DNA of 64,000 nt from Streptomyces mashuensis (GCF_014654785.1 NZ_BNBD01000011.1:124001-188000), one strand, 5' to 3'. Numbered from the stretch's first letter, positions 51,583 through 59,398 are shown. Program-made: numbers and translations. Notes: generated by a model not told the origin, from the letters alone.

Positions 51583-51921
51583 TCAGGCTTGAGCCTTCGA
51601 GTAGGCTTCCTTAATTTCCGCCGGCACTCGGCCGCGGTCATTCACCTCATAGCCGTTCGCCTTGGCCCAGGCTCGAATTTTCGCAGTGTCTCCGCCACTG
51701 CTGGCTGCCGTGCCGACGCGGGCGCCGGCCTTCCGAGCCCCCCGCACCTTGCGTCCAGCCTTAGTGAAGGGGGCGATGGCCTCCAGCAGCTTGTCGTAGC
51801 TGTCCGGCCCGAGGTCGATTTCGTAATTCACGCCGTCAAGCGCAAACGTGTGGGTGGCGGCCTCCGAGGACTCTTCGCCCGTGAGGTCGTCCGTATAGAT
51901 AACGACGGTCTTCTGTGCCAT
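51583..51921 (-). CDS. lsr2: Lsr2-family nucleoid protein
   Basis: A 112-residue full-length Lsr2. The N-terminal dimerisation domain (KTVVIYTDDLTGEESSEAAT then THTFALDGVNYEIDLGPDSY) and the C-terminal DNA-binding domain (KIRAWAKANGYEVNDRGRVP then AEIKEAYSKAQ) with the RGR hook are intact. Lsr2 binds AT-rich DNA and silences foreign genes in actinobacteria. A prophage copy may silence the element's own lytic genes or interfere with the host Lsr2, as described for CgpS in the Corynebacterium CGP3 prophage. It has its own terminator downstream. Confidence 0.9.
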   Translation of the reverse strand: MAQKTVVIYTDDLTGEESSEAATHTFALDGVNYEIDLGPDSYDKLLEAIAPFTKAGRKVRGARKAGARVGTAASSGGDTAKIRAWAKANGYEVNDRGRVPAEIKEAYSKAQA

Positions 51922-51959
51922 GCCAGGAATGGTATGCCATCCCAGACAATCGATTGTGG

Positions 51960-53303
51960 CTATGCCGCGACAGGTGACGGCAGGGCCTTTACGCGCTCTC
52001 GGAACTCACGCACGGCCGGCTCACCCTTAAACTTCCCGAGCTTGCCGGAAAACTCAGTCAGACGCTCCAGTGCCCGCCCGGAGGCCACCCGCTGTTCGAG
52101 CAGTTCGGCCCCCTCGTTGGCCGCAGCGAGGGCCCCGTCCAAGTTCTTGCCCTCCAGGTACGCCTCGGCCAACCGCCCGGCCCGCACTGCCCGGTCACGG
52201 GGAACCGAGGCGTCGACCGAGGCGACGAGGAAGTCCGCGGCCTGGTCCGCGTGGCCGGCCCAAAGCATGATCTTTCCCCGGGTGGAGTTGATCTGCGACT
52301 CCTCGAACCACGCCAGCCACTCAGGGAGTTCCCCGCTGGAGCGGTCCCAGAGCTGCGTGGAGCGGTGAAGAGCGGATGCTGCCTGGCGGTGCTCTCCCTG
52401 TTGCGCCAGTGCAGCGGCCAGGTGCAGGTGGAGGTACGCCCTGCTGTGCGTGGGGATGGCTGTTCCACTGCTGTCGATGGCGGTGTTGAGGAGCTGCGCC
52501 CGTTCCTTGTTGTAGCCGCCGTCCGAAGCATGCACGCCCATCTCGGCGAGGACGAAGGCGCCGAGGTCGTTGTCCCCTGCCGTCCGCGCGGCTCGGAGTG
52601 CAGCCACGTAGTACTGCTGGCCTTGGGAGTGAAGGCCCGAGTCGTAGGCCATCCAGCCGGTCAGGTAGGAGACCTGGGCGGCGAGTGAGTGCAGTCGCTC
52701 TCCGACGGCGTCGGTATAGCGCGCCTGCTTGATCATGGTCGTGATGAGGGCGAGGTCGCTGCGCGCTTGGTCGAGAAGGCGCGCACCGCCCATCTGGGCG
52801 TCCAGGCTCCGCAACGTGGTGACGCGCTGTTCGAGAGTCGAGACCATTTCGTCGGTGACGCGATCCCCGTCCGCTGCTGCGGCGAAGGCCGATGGGGCGG
52901 TGGCCCAGCTCGCTGCAAGCGCGGAGAGCGTGGCACCCGTGATCGTGAGAAATCCCCTGCGATCCATGTGTGCACTCCTGACCAGATCATCCAGTGCATC
53001 AACGGTACCGGCCAGCGTCCACGGACGTCGTAGGCCGGCCACCTCCCAGACTGGCAACCAGGTCGGCCACAGCTCCGGCCGCGCGAGTTCCTGGGGCACC
53101 CCGAGCAGGTCAGCTAGGACGTACTGTGCATCGTCGTCCGGCCTCTGCCCCTGTTCCCACTTCCACACTGTTGTGCGATTCGTGGCCAGCGGAACGCCGA
53201 GCATTTGCCCATGGGTCTGCATCAGGTCTGCGAACTCAGCCTTGCCCCAGCCGCGAAGCTCAAGGAGGTAGGTGAGTGGGTGCGTCAACGGGATGTCAAG
53301 CAC
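51960..53303 (-). CDS. XRE regulator with TPR-like sensor domain
   Basis: A 447-residue protein. The N-terminal XRE helix-turn-helix spans about residues 14-70 (LLELRGWGKAEFADLMQTHG, RTTVWKWEQGQRPDDDAQYV). A short linker holds a Tat-like RRGFLTITGATLSALAAS. Repeated helical hairpins resembling TPRs follow (AALRAARTAGDNDLGAFVLA, LHLAAALAQQGEHRQAASAL, RAGRLAEAYLEGKNLDGALA). Such HTH-TPR proteins are common in Streptomyces. It is divergent from the cassette at 53513-57566 and is the best candidate to control it. Confidence 0.85.
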   Translation of the reverse strand: MLDIPLTHPLTYLLELRGWGKAEFADLMQTHGQMLGVPLATNRTTVWKWEQGQRPDDDAQYVLADLLGVPQELARPELWPTWLPVWEVAGLRRPWTLAGTVDALDDLVRSAHMDRRGFLTITGATLSALAASWATAPSAFAAAADGDRVTDEMVSTLEQRVTTLRSLDAQMGGARLLDQARSDLALITTMIKQARYTDAVGERLHSLAAQVSYLTGWMAYDSGLHSQGQQYYVAALRAARTAGDNDLGAFVLAEMGVHASDGGYNKERAQLLNTAIDSSGTAIPTHSRAYLHLHLAAALAQQGEHRQAASALHRSTQLWDRSSGELPEWLAWFEESQINSTRGKIMLWAGHADQAADFLVASVDASVPRDRAVRAGRLAEAYLEGKNLDGALAAANEGAELLEQRVASGRALERLTEFSGKLGKFKGEPAVREFRERVKALPSPVAA

Positions 53304-53512
53304 GGCTGTCCTCCGGTCCCCTGACAGGTGTTCGAGAGCCTACTCGCGTACTCAGGCCCAACGACCGGTCAGTACGAAGAGAAACCCCCTAGAAACCTTC
53401 CGTGACAGCGTAGTTCGCCGCAACCCTCTTGCTGTGTCGGTTCGCGGCCCCGTTCTACAGGGGCGGGTCGCCCGTCGCCGGCATCCGCCACCTGAGCAAG
53501 GAGGAGGTCACC

Positions 53513-53749
53513 GTGAGCGCTAAGGCATCGATCCAGCCGTCACGGGGTGACTACGTGCGGGACGCCAAGACGGGCCTGGTCGGCATAGTCATGGACCTCA
53601 TGGCAGGGCAGTACTGGCTGCGCCCGGTCGGGGGCGGCCAGGAGTGGGCCGCCCGCCCGGCGGATCTTCGCGAGATCACTCAGGCCGAACTGCTGAGTGC
53701 ACGGGTCGCCGCTGCCAACAGACAGCGGCAAGCGTGCGGGAGGGCTTGA
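53513..53749 (+). CDS. Small beta-rich protein, 78 aa
   Basis: GTG start behind AAGGAGGAGG. RGDYVRDAKTGLVGIVMDLM and QYWLRPVGGGQEWAARPADL form an SH3/KOW-like small beta-barrel, with a basic C-terminal tail. Short proteins of this type often accompany XRE-TPR regulators in Streptomyces. It is the first gene of the divergent cassette; its role is unknown. Confidence 0.65.
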   Translation: MSAKASIQPSRGDYVRDAKTGLVGIVMDLMAGQYWLRPVGGGQEWAARPADLREITQAELLSARVAAANRQRQACGRA

Positions 53750-53752
53750 ACT

Positions 53753-54064
53753 GTGGGTCGCGTATTCCGATTCGCCACGTGGACGATCAAGCCCGACCCG
53801 CTGGCTCGGGCCTCCTGGGAAGCTGAGTGCGTCTCCGGCGAGAGCGAGGACTGCGGAGCGGAGTCCAAGGCGCTCGAAAGTCCGGAGGCCGTGGACAAGT
53901 GGATGTGCGCGCACACCGAGGCGACCGGCCACACCCGGTTCATCCGTATGGCCACCGATTACCTCCTCACCGAGCCGCCGGAAGGGAGCCTGGCGGCCGA
54001 CCGCACCGCCCGCTTCCGGAAGCCTCAGCTTGAAGTCGTTGGGGGTGTCGACGATGCAGGGTGA
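53753..54064 (+). CDS. Small hypothetical protein, 103 aa
   Basis: GTG start 3 bp after the previous stop. RVFRFATWTIKPDPLARASW with CVSGESEDCGAES (two cysteines), then EAVDKWMCAHTEATGHTRF, a C/H-containing pattern seen in small Streptomyces proteins downstream of XRE regulators. A metal-binding or regulatory role is possible. It overlaps the next gene by 11 bp. Confidence 0.62.
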   Translation: MGRVFRFATWTIKPDPLARASWEAECVSGESEDCGAESKALESPEAVDKWMCAHTEATGHTRFIRMATDYLLTEPPEGSLAADRTARFRKPQLEVVGGVDDAG

Positions 54065-54476
54065 CGGCTTCTGGTGCGAGGTCTCAGCGACCTCCGGGGA
54101 CCACTCTCGTGCGATTCTCCTCGGCTCGTACCACGCCAGGAACGCCCGCTTAGCCGTCAGGTGGCTGCGGGAGCAGGCAGCGCGAATCGCCAACGCCTTG
54201 GACCCTGACCCGGGCACCTGGTGGTTGTGCAACGCGCCTTTGCGCGAGGTGCCGGCCGCCCTCGGCAAGCCCGACCCCGCAGCGGAACTTCGCCAGTGGC
54301 GACGGAGCTGGCCGCGGCAGGAGGAGGCGCTGTCCCTCCTCGTGCGCGACGAACTGTTCACCTTCGTGACCTACGACGAGACCGCCTACTACTGGCTGTC
54401 CGCGCGTACCACTCAGGTCGCCTTTCTCGACCAGTGGCGGTACGACCCACCGATACCGGCCTACCAGGCCGCCTAA
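54054..54476 (+). CDS. Hypothetical protein, 140 aa
   Basis: The ATG lies inside the end of the previous gene. HARNARLAVRWLREQAARIA is a helix, then DPGTWWLCNAPLREVPAALG, and a C-terminal part with DELFTFVTYDETAYYWLSAR. No family was recognised; the overlap suggests it is co-translated with its neighbour. Confidence 0.6.
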   Translation: MQGDGFWCEVSATSGDHSRAILLGSYHARNARLAVRWLREQAARIANALDPDPGTWWLCNAPLREVPAALGKPDPAAELRQWRRSWPRQEEALSLLVRDELFTFVTYDETAYYWLSARTTQVAFLDQWRYDPPIPAYQAA

Positions 54477-54510
54477 GACCCCGCTCCGGTCACGCACAGC
54501 CACAGGAAGA

Positions 54511-54532
54511 CATCCGGCCCCCTCGCCGGATG
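54511..54532 (+). terminator. Hairpin after the first cassette operon
   Basis: CATCCGG and CCGGATG with an 8-nt loop, 35 bp after the stop of the preceding gene. Confidence 0.55.
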
Positions 54533-54577
54533 TAGGGCTCGGAATCCCCCTTCCCGTGGCCGGAGCGGTACCAGACG

Positions 54578-54652
54578 CCCGCCCCGGTCGTGCCCCCTGA
54601 GAGGACAGGTCGAGCGACCGGGGCGGGTCAGCAAGGCACCACAAGGCACCAC
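54578..54652 (+). promoter_or_regulatory. Structured leader before the DUF1399-like gene
   Basis: CCCGCCCCGGTCG and CGACCGGGGCGGG pair in a 13-bp stem with a 24-nt loop (54578-54627). A direct repeat AAGGCACCAC follows, twice in tandem at about 54632-54652. The AGAGGAAC ribosome site comes right after. It may be an attenuator; no known riboswitch was recognised. Confidence 0.45.
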
Positions 54653-54677
54653 TCGACAAGAACCGAGAGGAACGCCA

Positions 54678-55178
54678 GTGACAGCCGTACTTGAAGGGCC
54701 CGCGGCCACTCGCACGCGAGACGCCCGGGAGCTGCTGAACGCCGTGCAGCCCCACATCCAGCACCTGACCATCAACGTTCTCGACTCCGGCATGACCATC
54801 TGGGACCGCGAGGTGGCGTTGCTGCTTCGCGACGAGGTGATGGTGAAGGACCTGGCGGAGCGGATACTCGGCAACGCCGTGATGTACCTGGTCGCCTCCA
54901 TGGAGCACCCGGAAGTGCACCTGGGCGTCGGCAAGGTCGTGGACATCGGCGTGCACCAGATCATCCTGGACACTCCCGTGTACTTCGCCTTCTGCGAGGC
55001 ATACAACGGCGGCGCGTACAAGCACCACGCGCCGTTCATCCAGCGCCGCAACGACGGCACCGTCCTCCGTACCGCGGACTTCCTGCGCTCGATCGGCTTC
55101 ATGCCGGACGATGAGCTGTGGAACCGGGACGGGTCCGAGTGCTCGCCGTGCGACAGCAAGGTCCCCGACAGCCACTAG
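54678..55178 (+). CDS. DUF1399/glycine-rich-domain-like protein
   Basis: A 166-residue protein from a GTG behind AGAGGAAC. KDLAERILGNAVMYLVASME, then KVVDIGVHQIILDTPVYFAF and CEAYNGGAYKHHAPF, matches the D-x-x-W/V-H...Y-x-x-FC...HH pattern of bacterial proteins related to plant DUF1399/GRDP. In most relatives the V before H is W. The C-terminus has CSPC. The biochemical role is unknown. It is the first gene of the methyltransferase/peptide cassette. Confidence 0.65.
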   Translation: MTAVLEGPAATRTRDARELLNAVQPHIQHLTINVLDSGMTIWDREVALLLRDEVMVKDLAERILGNAVMYLVASMEHPEVHLGVGKVVDIGVHQIILDTPVYFAFCEAYNGGAYKHHAPFIQRRNDGTVLRTADFLRSIGFMPDDELWNRDGSECSPCDSKVPDSH

Positions 55179-55197
55179 ATCCGCCCGGCTGTTCGAG

Positions 55198-55231
55198 GTG
55201 GGGCTCCGCACACGCCACGGCGGAGCCCCAC
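55198..55231 (+). terminator. Terminator hairpin
   Basis: GTGGGGCTCCG and CGGAGCCCCAC, 11 perfect pairs with a 12-nt loop, between the DUF1399-like and methyltransferase genes. Confidence 0.7.
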
Positions 55232-55268
55232 CGCTGCCCGTCTCCGAGCGCTTGAGGAACCCGATCAC

Positions 55269-55946
55269 GTGACCGCACCCCACAACTACGACCACGAGCG
55301 TGAGCACTGGAACGCCTACGCCGAGTCGACGTCCGTCAAGGAACAAGTGGAGGATTCCGAACCGGTATTCCGCTGGACCCAGTACCGCGATCACCCGCAA
55401 GCCCCCGGCCCCGAGCTGCTGGGCACCCCGCAGAGCGTGCTGGAAATCGGCTGCGGGACCGGTAGGGCTCTCGCCTACCTTGCGGAACGGGGCGTCAAGG
55501 CGACGGGTATCGATCTGTCGCCCGTCATGGTGCAGCAGGTGACCGAGCGGTGGGGGCCTTTGGGCGTCGAGTTCGTATGCGCCGAAGTCCTGGACTATCT
55601 GGCCTCTTCAGCGACCACGTACGACGCGGTCTACTCCATCTTCGGCGCCGCATGGTTCACCGCCCCCGAGCGGCTGTTCCCCCTTGTGGCCGGCCGCCTC
55701 AACCCGGGCGGAGTGTTCGCCTTCGCGCAGCCACCGGCGATTCCCGGCGCCTACGGCCCGCAGGGCATGTACAAGGGCGGGTTCGCCGGGCCGGCCATGT
55801 ACACCTACCGCTACAGCTACGAGCCGGGCGGCTGGGCGTCGTACTTGTCGGACGCTGGCTTCGTGGACGTGGACGTGCAGGTGCTCGATGCCCCCACCCC
55901 GGGCCACATCGGGACCTTGATCGGTCGAGCGTGCATGCCCTCGTGA
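55269..55946 (+). CDS. Class I SAM-dependent methyltransferase
   Basis: A 225-residue protein from a GTG start. The SAM-binding motif I is VLEIGCGTGRALAYLAERG, motif II GIDLSPVMVQQV, then TYDAVYSIFGAAWF and a late LNPGGVFAFAQPP (motif III-like). The fold is standard; the substrate is not evident. Its place between a DUF1399-like gene and a precursor-like peptide suggests a tailoring enzyme, but methylation of the peptide is inference. Confidence 0.87.
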   Translation: MTAPHNYDHEREHWNAYAESTSVKEQVEDSEPVFRWTQYRDHPQAPGPELLGTPQSVLEIGCGTGRALAYLAERGVKATGIDLSPVMVQQVTERWGPLGVEFVCAEVLDYLASSATTYDAVYSIFGAAWFTAPERLFPLVAGRLNPGGVFAFAQPPAIPGAYGPQGMYKGGFAGPAMYTYRYSYEPGGWASYLSDAGFVDVDVQVLDAPTPGHIGTLIGRACMPS

Positions 55947-55958
55947 ATGAATGAATTG
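55943..55958 (+). repeat. GTGAATGAATGAATT-family repeat
   Basis: GTGAATGAATGAATTG overlapping the stop codon region of the methyltransferase gene. Confidence 0.6.
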
Positions 55959-56112
55959 CACCGGCCAGCAGTCCAGCCGATGACGGTGCCTCTCTGATCG
56001 CCCGCCTCGGCCGCGGTTCTTACTCATTGTCGTCCCCCACGGCGCGAGTACCGGCCGGGGCGGGCTGCTCGTCTTCTTGCATGGGAGGGGGACGCGACTG
56101 ATTCGCCGCCAT

Positions 56113-56274
56113 TCAACTATCGCCGCTCAATAGCGCCTTCGGCTGCCTCTCCCTCCAGCGGCCGACATAAAGGCACCCGACCTCAGTTTTTCGTCGTTTC
56201 GAAAAACGGGCCGGGCCGTTCTCGTGCCATTTTTCAAATACAGATTCCTGGCATAGTCCATTTTGCATGACCAT
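56113..56274 (-). CDS. Possible small protein in AT-richer patch, 53 aa
   Basis: An ATG behind AAAGGGGGG, leftward, within the 55947-56420 gap. The sequence is basic (RFSKRRKTEVGCLYVGRWRE). Local base composition is lower in GC than its neighbours. No family; it may be spurious or a recent arrival. The rest of the gap shows no gene. Confidence 0.35.
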   Translation of the reverse strand: MVMQNGLCQESVFEKWHENGPARFSKRRKTEVGCLYVGRWRERQPKALLSGDS

Positions 56275-56420
56275 GAAATCCCCCCTTTCTCGTCTGGACG
56301 CATCGCTGTAGGTTCCTTCTCGGAAGTTCGCCCCGCAGCTAGCGTCGTCAAATCCGCTGGTATTGGCGGTCATTGCAGCGGGACATCTGGCTTCCTGGGA
56401 AACCGAGAAAGGTGAACGGG

Positions 56421-56597
56421 ATGAGCCCGACGCAGATCGACACGGCCGAGACCGCGGCGATGCCCCGCACCGTACTGGCCGACCTCGTGGCGGCCGTCAA
56501 GGAGGACTCGCCGACCGTGGTCGCCGGTGTGAAGAAGTCCGTCGACCGGTCTCAGCAGGACGCGAACAACTGCATGATGGGCGGCTGGACCTCCTGA
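56421..56597 (+). CDS. RiPP precursor-like peptide, 58 aa
   Basis: ATG behind AAAGGTG. The first ~42 residues are an amphipathic helical leader (AMPRTVLADLVAAVKEDSPT then VVAGVKKSVDR); the C-terminal 16 (SQQDANNCMMGGWTS) are rich in Ser, Asn, Gln, Cys, Met and Trp, like a modifiable core. A 15-bp hairpin directly follows, then an HExxH hydroxylase-like gene. Short length, leader/core contrast and enzyme neighbours support a precursor role. Modification is not proven. Confidence 0.6.
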   Translation: MSPTQIDTAETAAMPRTVLADLVAAVKEDSPTVVAGVKKSVDRSQQDANNCMMGGWTS

Positions 56598-56633
56598 CCG
56601 ACCGCTCTGAAGCGCTGACGCGCTGACCCAGCA

Positions 56634-56670
56634 GTGTGCCCGGGGCGGTCGCTATCCGCCCCGGGCACAC
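56634..56670 (+). terminator. Attenuator-like hairpin after the precursor gene
   Basis: GTGTGCCCGGGGCGG and CCGCCCCGGGCACAC, 15 pairs with a 7-nt loop and a weak T-run. It lies between precursor and modifying-enzyme genes, a usual place for partial termination that favours precursor expression. Confidence 0.65.
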
Positions 56671-56702
56671 GTCTTTAAGGCCGCAAAGAAGGAGGGCTCC
56701 AC

Positions 56703-57566
56703 GTGCACTTCATGAACATCGGCCACACCTACGAGAACACGGCCCGGCTGGTCCACGCCGTCACGGGGGAATACCCGGACGTCGAACGGCTGGACACGGC
56801 CTACCGTACGGCCATCTCCAAGGTCCGTCCCATGCCCGTGAAGGGCGAAGGCATCGACATCACGTACGAGGACGGCACCTGGGCAAAGTTCTGCACCGAC
56901 AACGGCATCTTCGAGCACATCTTCAAGGGCGCCGGCCCCACGGACGGCCCCACCCGCGAGGCGTGGGACGCCAAGGTCGCCGAGGCCTTGGCCCTCATCC
57001 AGTCCATCCACCCGGACCTGCGCCGCATGGTGGACCTGATGGTCACCGACCTCGTCATCCTCAACAGCGGGGCGGATGGCGGCGGCTCTGCGTCCCATAT
57101 CCCCGGAGTCGTGGTGATGAGTCCGGGCGAGGGGTGGGAGACCCTTGACTACGCCATGTGCCTCGTCCACGAGGGGATGCACCTGAACCTCTTCGTGGCC
57201 GACAAGGTGTACGGCACCTTCACGCTGCCGTCCACCGAGCTGGAGGCCGACGACCGCCGCGCCCTGTCTGCCGTGAAGATCGGCCAGAAGCGCCCCCTCG
57301 ACAAGGCGTTCCACGCCGCAGTCGTGACGGTTCCGCTCATGTTCATGGAGCACCACCAGGGCAAGACGACGCTCGTGGACCTCTACACGAAGTCGCTGGC
57401 GGACGCCTGCGAGGACCTGAAGAAGCAGCGCCCGTACTTCACGGAGTACGGGCAGATGCTTCTCGACGAGCTGTGCGGCTTCGGCGAGACCATCGACTTC
57501 GGCCACGTGGCCCGCTCGATCTCCAGCCCGGAGTACGCGGGCTACCGGCCGGCCGTCGCCGCCTAG
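56703..57566 (+). CDS. HExxH-type peptide hydroxylase-like protein
   Basis: A 287-residue protein from a GTG behind AAGGAGGG. The motif LVHEGMHLNLF (HExxH) is near residue 160. RPLDKAFHAAVVTVPLMFME follows near residue 200, and YFTEYGQMLLDEL near 255. This arrangement (HExxH, then RPL...H, then a late LTE-G-like helix) fits the family of HExxH enzymes now viewed as alpha-ketoglutarate-dependent peptide beta-hydroxylases. Its position just after a precursor-like peptide supports a RiPP role. An unrelated metalloprotease is the alternative. Confidence 0.7.
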   Translation: MHFMNIGHTYENTARLVHAVTGEYPDVERLDTAYRTAISKVRPMPVKGEGIDITYEDGTWAKFCTDNGIFEHIFKGAGPTDGPTREAWDAKVAEALALIQSIHPDLRRMVDLMVTDLVILNSGADGGGSASHIPGVVVMSPGEGWETLDYAMCLVHEGMHLNLFVADKVYGTFTLPSTELEADDRRALSAVKIGQKRPLDKAFHAAVVTVPLMFMEHHQGKTTLVDLYTKSLADACEDLKKQRPYFTEYGQMLLDELCGFGETIDFGHVARSISSPEYAGYRPAVAA

Positions 57567-57572
57567 CGGGGC

Positions 57573-58274
57573 CTACGGCTCGAACACGAGCCCAGCTTCT
57601 CGTGCAAGGCTCAGGGCCAGCTCCATCGCCCCCGGGCCTTGCACGACGGCGCCCTTCAGGCTCGCCGTCCCGAACACGTCAAGGAGCGTGCAGCCCTCAA
57701 AGCGCACGACCCCCAGGTTTTTGGCGTTGGCGAACTGGCCGCCGGTCAGGTCACAGTTCTCGAACTTCACGTTGTGCATCTCGGCACTCTGGAAGTCAGC
57801 TCCGGCCATCTTGCAGTCGCTGAACACCACGGCGTACAGCTTCATGTGCCGGAAGAGGCCGGGTGCGATGACGCAGTTCTCGACGCGCACGTCCCGGAAG
57901 GTGCCAGACTTCCACGACGAGCCCGTGAACCGGCTCCCCGTGACCGCGCACCGAATCAGGGACACGTCCTGGGCGCCCAGTTCGGCGAAGTCGCATGTGC
58001 TGAACACGGAGTCGCTGAACTGGCTTCGGAGCAGCCGACTCCCCGTAAAGCGGGCATTCTCGAACCTGCACCCCTCGGCTTCAACGGCTTCGGCAGAGAT
58101 ACCCACAAAGTGCTCAGCGTCGTACACGACGCCTCGGATGATGGCGTCATCTTCGAGGGCGTCTCTCGGCATCTCGGCCGGCCGCAGGGAAAGCGGCAGC
58201 CGAGGCTCGGTCGGATTCTTGATGCGTCGGGGAGTGACGCCTTGCCGAGCAATCTGTGCCATGCGGGCATCCAT
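57573..58274 (-). CDS. Pentapeptide-repeat protein
   Basis: A 233-residue protein with a long run of A(D/N)LXX-like units: CRFENARFTGSRLLRSQFSD, SVFSTCDFAELGAQDVSLIR, NVKFENCDLTGGQFANAKNL. They should form a right-handed quadrilateral beta-helix. Such proteins can mimic DNA and protect gyrase from inhibitors; others have unknown roles. It is convergent with the HExxH gene (6-bp gap). If the cassette makes a toxin, this could be an immunity protein, but nothing in the sequence shows that. Confidence 0.85.
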   Translation of the reverse strand: MDARMAQIARQGVTPRRIKNPTEPRLPLSLRPAEMPRDALEDDAIIRGVVYDAEHFVGISAEAVEAEGCRFENARFTGSRLLRSQFSDSVFSTCDFAELGAQDVSLIRCAVTGSRFTGSSWKSGTFRDVRVENCVIAPGLFRHMKLYAVVFSDCKMAGADFQSAEMHNVKFENCDLTGGQFANAKNLGVVRFEGCTLLDVFGTASLKGAVVQGPGAMELALSLAREAGLVFEP

Positions 58275-58356
58275 TCTCGGAGTTCCGGTGAGGCCCCGAG
58301 TCTAGGGCAAATAGCCACCCTAGTTGGGCAGTTGTGAAGCCTCGAAAAGGTGACCT

Positions 58357-59295
58357 CTACGGGGCCGCCCTCACCGCATCGAGGATCGACCGCGCCCCCT
58401 GGTCGATGAGGGTTGCGGCCAAGGCGCCGCCGAGCTTTTCCGGCTCGACGGACGGGCCAGACAGTATCGCCGAGACGCTCTGCTGCCCGTCCAACGAAGT
58501 CACCTGACCCAGCAGCCTGAGATCCCCATCCGGGAGGGGCTCGGCGTACGCACCCACTGGCACGCTGCACCCTCCATGCAACTCGGCGAGCAGTGCTCGC
58601 TCCGCCCGCACCTGGGCGTCAACGGTCACGTCGCCGACTGTGGAGAGGACGTCTCGGATGGCCGCGTTGTCCTCACGGATCTGAATGCCGAGTGCCCCTT
58701 GGCCAGGGCTGGGCGGGAACAGGTCGAGCGGAAGCACTTCTCCGATCGCGTCGTCAAGGCCAAGTCGGCGCAGGCCGGCCACCGCGAGGACAACCGCGTC
58801 CAGCCCCATGGCTTCGATCTTCTTGAGGCGCGGAGGGACGTTCCCTCGGATCGGAACGATTTCAAGATCAGGGCGCACCGCCAGGAGCTGAGCGATCCGC
58901 CGAGGGGCGCCGGTTCCAACCCTCGCTCCCCTGCGTAGGCCGACGAGCGTAGAGCCACACAGGGCGTCACTCGGATCTTCGCGCTCCGGCGGGGGCAGCA
59001 GCGCGAGGCCCGGCGGGCTGGCTGTGGGGAGGTCCTTCAGCGAGTGCACGACCACGTCGACGTCGCCGCGGGCCAGCGCAGCTTCCTGCTCGGTGCTGAA
59101 GGCTGACCCCCCACTGACGGCTGACACGTTCGCCAGGGGCGATTCCCGGTCCCTGTCGCCCCCTTCCAAGATCACACGGTGGGTGAAGGTGATGCTTGGG
59201 AATCGCTCGCGCAGCGGGCGCAGGTACTCGCGTACCTGCGCCTTGGCGAGGTTGCTGGCGCGCGAGCCGACGAAGTACTGAACCACGGTGACCAA
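58357..59295 (-). CDS. hemC: Hydroxymethylbilane synthase (porphobilinogen deaminase)
   Basis: A complete 312-residue HemC. The catalytic aspartate is in VVVHSLKD (Asp88), the substrate-binding region is GTGAPRRIAQLLAVRPDLEI then IRGNVPPRLKKIEAM, and the dipyrromethane cofactor cysteine is Cys243 in HGGCSVPVG. It joins four porphobilinogens into hydroxymethylbilane on the heme/corrin route. Streptomyces carry a chromosomal hemC in the heme operon, so this isolated copy inside the prophage is probably a second, acquired one. It has no other tetrapyrrole gene beside it. Confidence 0.88.
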   Translation of the reverse strand: MVTVVQYFVGSRASNLAKAQVREYLRPLRERFPSITFTHRVILEGGDRDRESPLANVSAVSGGSAFSTEQEAALARGDVDVVVHSLKDLPTASPPGLALLPPPEREDPSDALCGSTLVGLRRGARVGTGAPRRIAQLLAVRPDLEIVPIRGNVPPRLKKIEAMGLDAVVLAVAGLRRLGLDDAIGEVLPLDLFPPSPGQGALGIQIREDNAAIRDVLSTVGDVTVDAQVRAERALLAELHGGCSVPVGAYAEPLPDGDLRLLGQVTSLDGQQSVSAILSGPSVEPEKLGGALAATLIDQGARSILDAVRAAP

Positions 59296-59384
59296 ACCTC
59301 CGAGGCTGGCAGGTAGCTACCAGGCTAGGAGCTGACAGAGCGTGCACATGCAGACACAGGGTCGGCATGCCGCAGCGAGCCGTA

Positions 59385-59398
59385 GTGAATGAATCGAT
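59385..59398 (+). repeat. GTGAATGAATGAATT-family repeat
   Basis: GTGAATGAATCGAT, between hemC and the terminator of the last phage gene. Confidence 0.5.
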
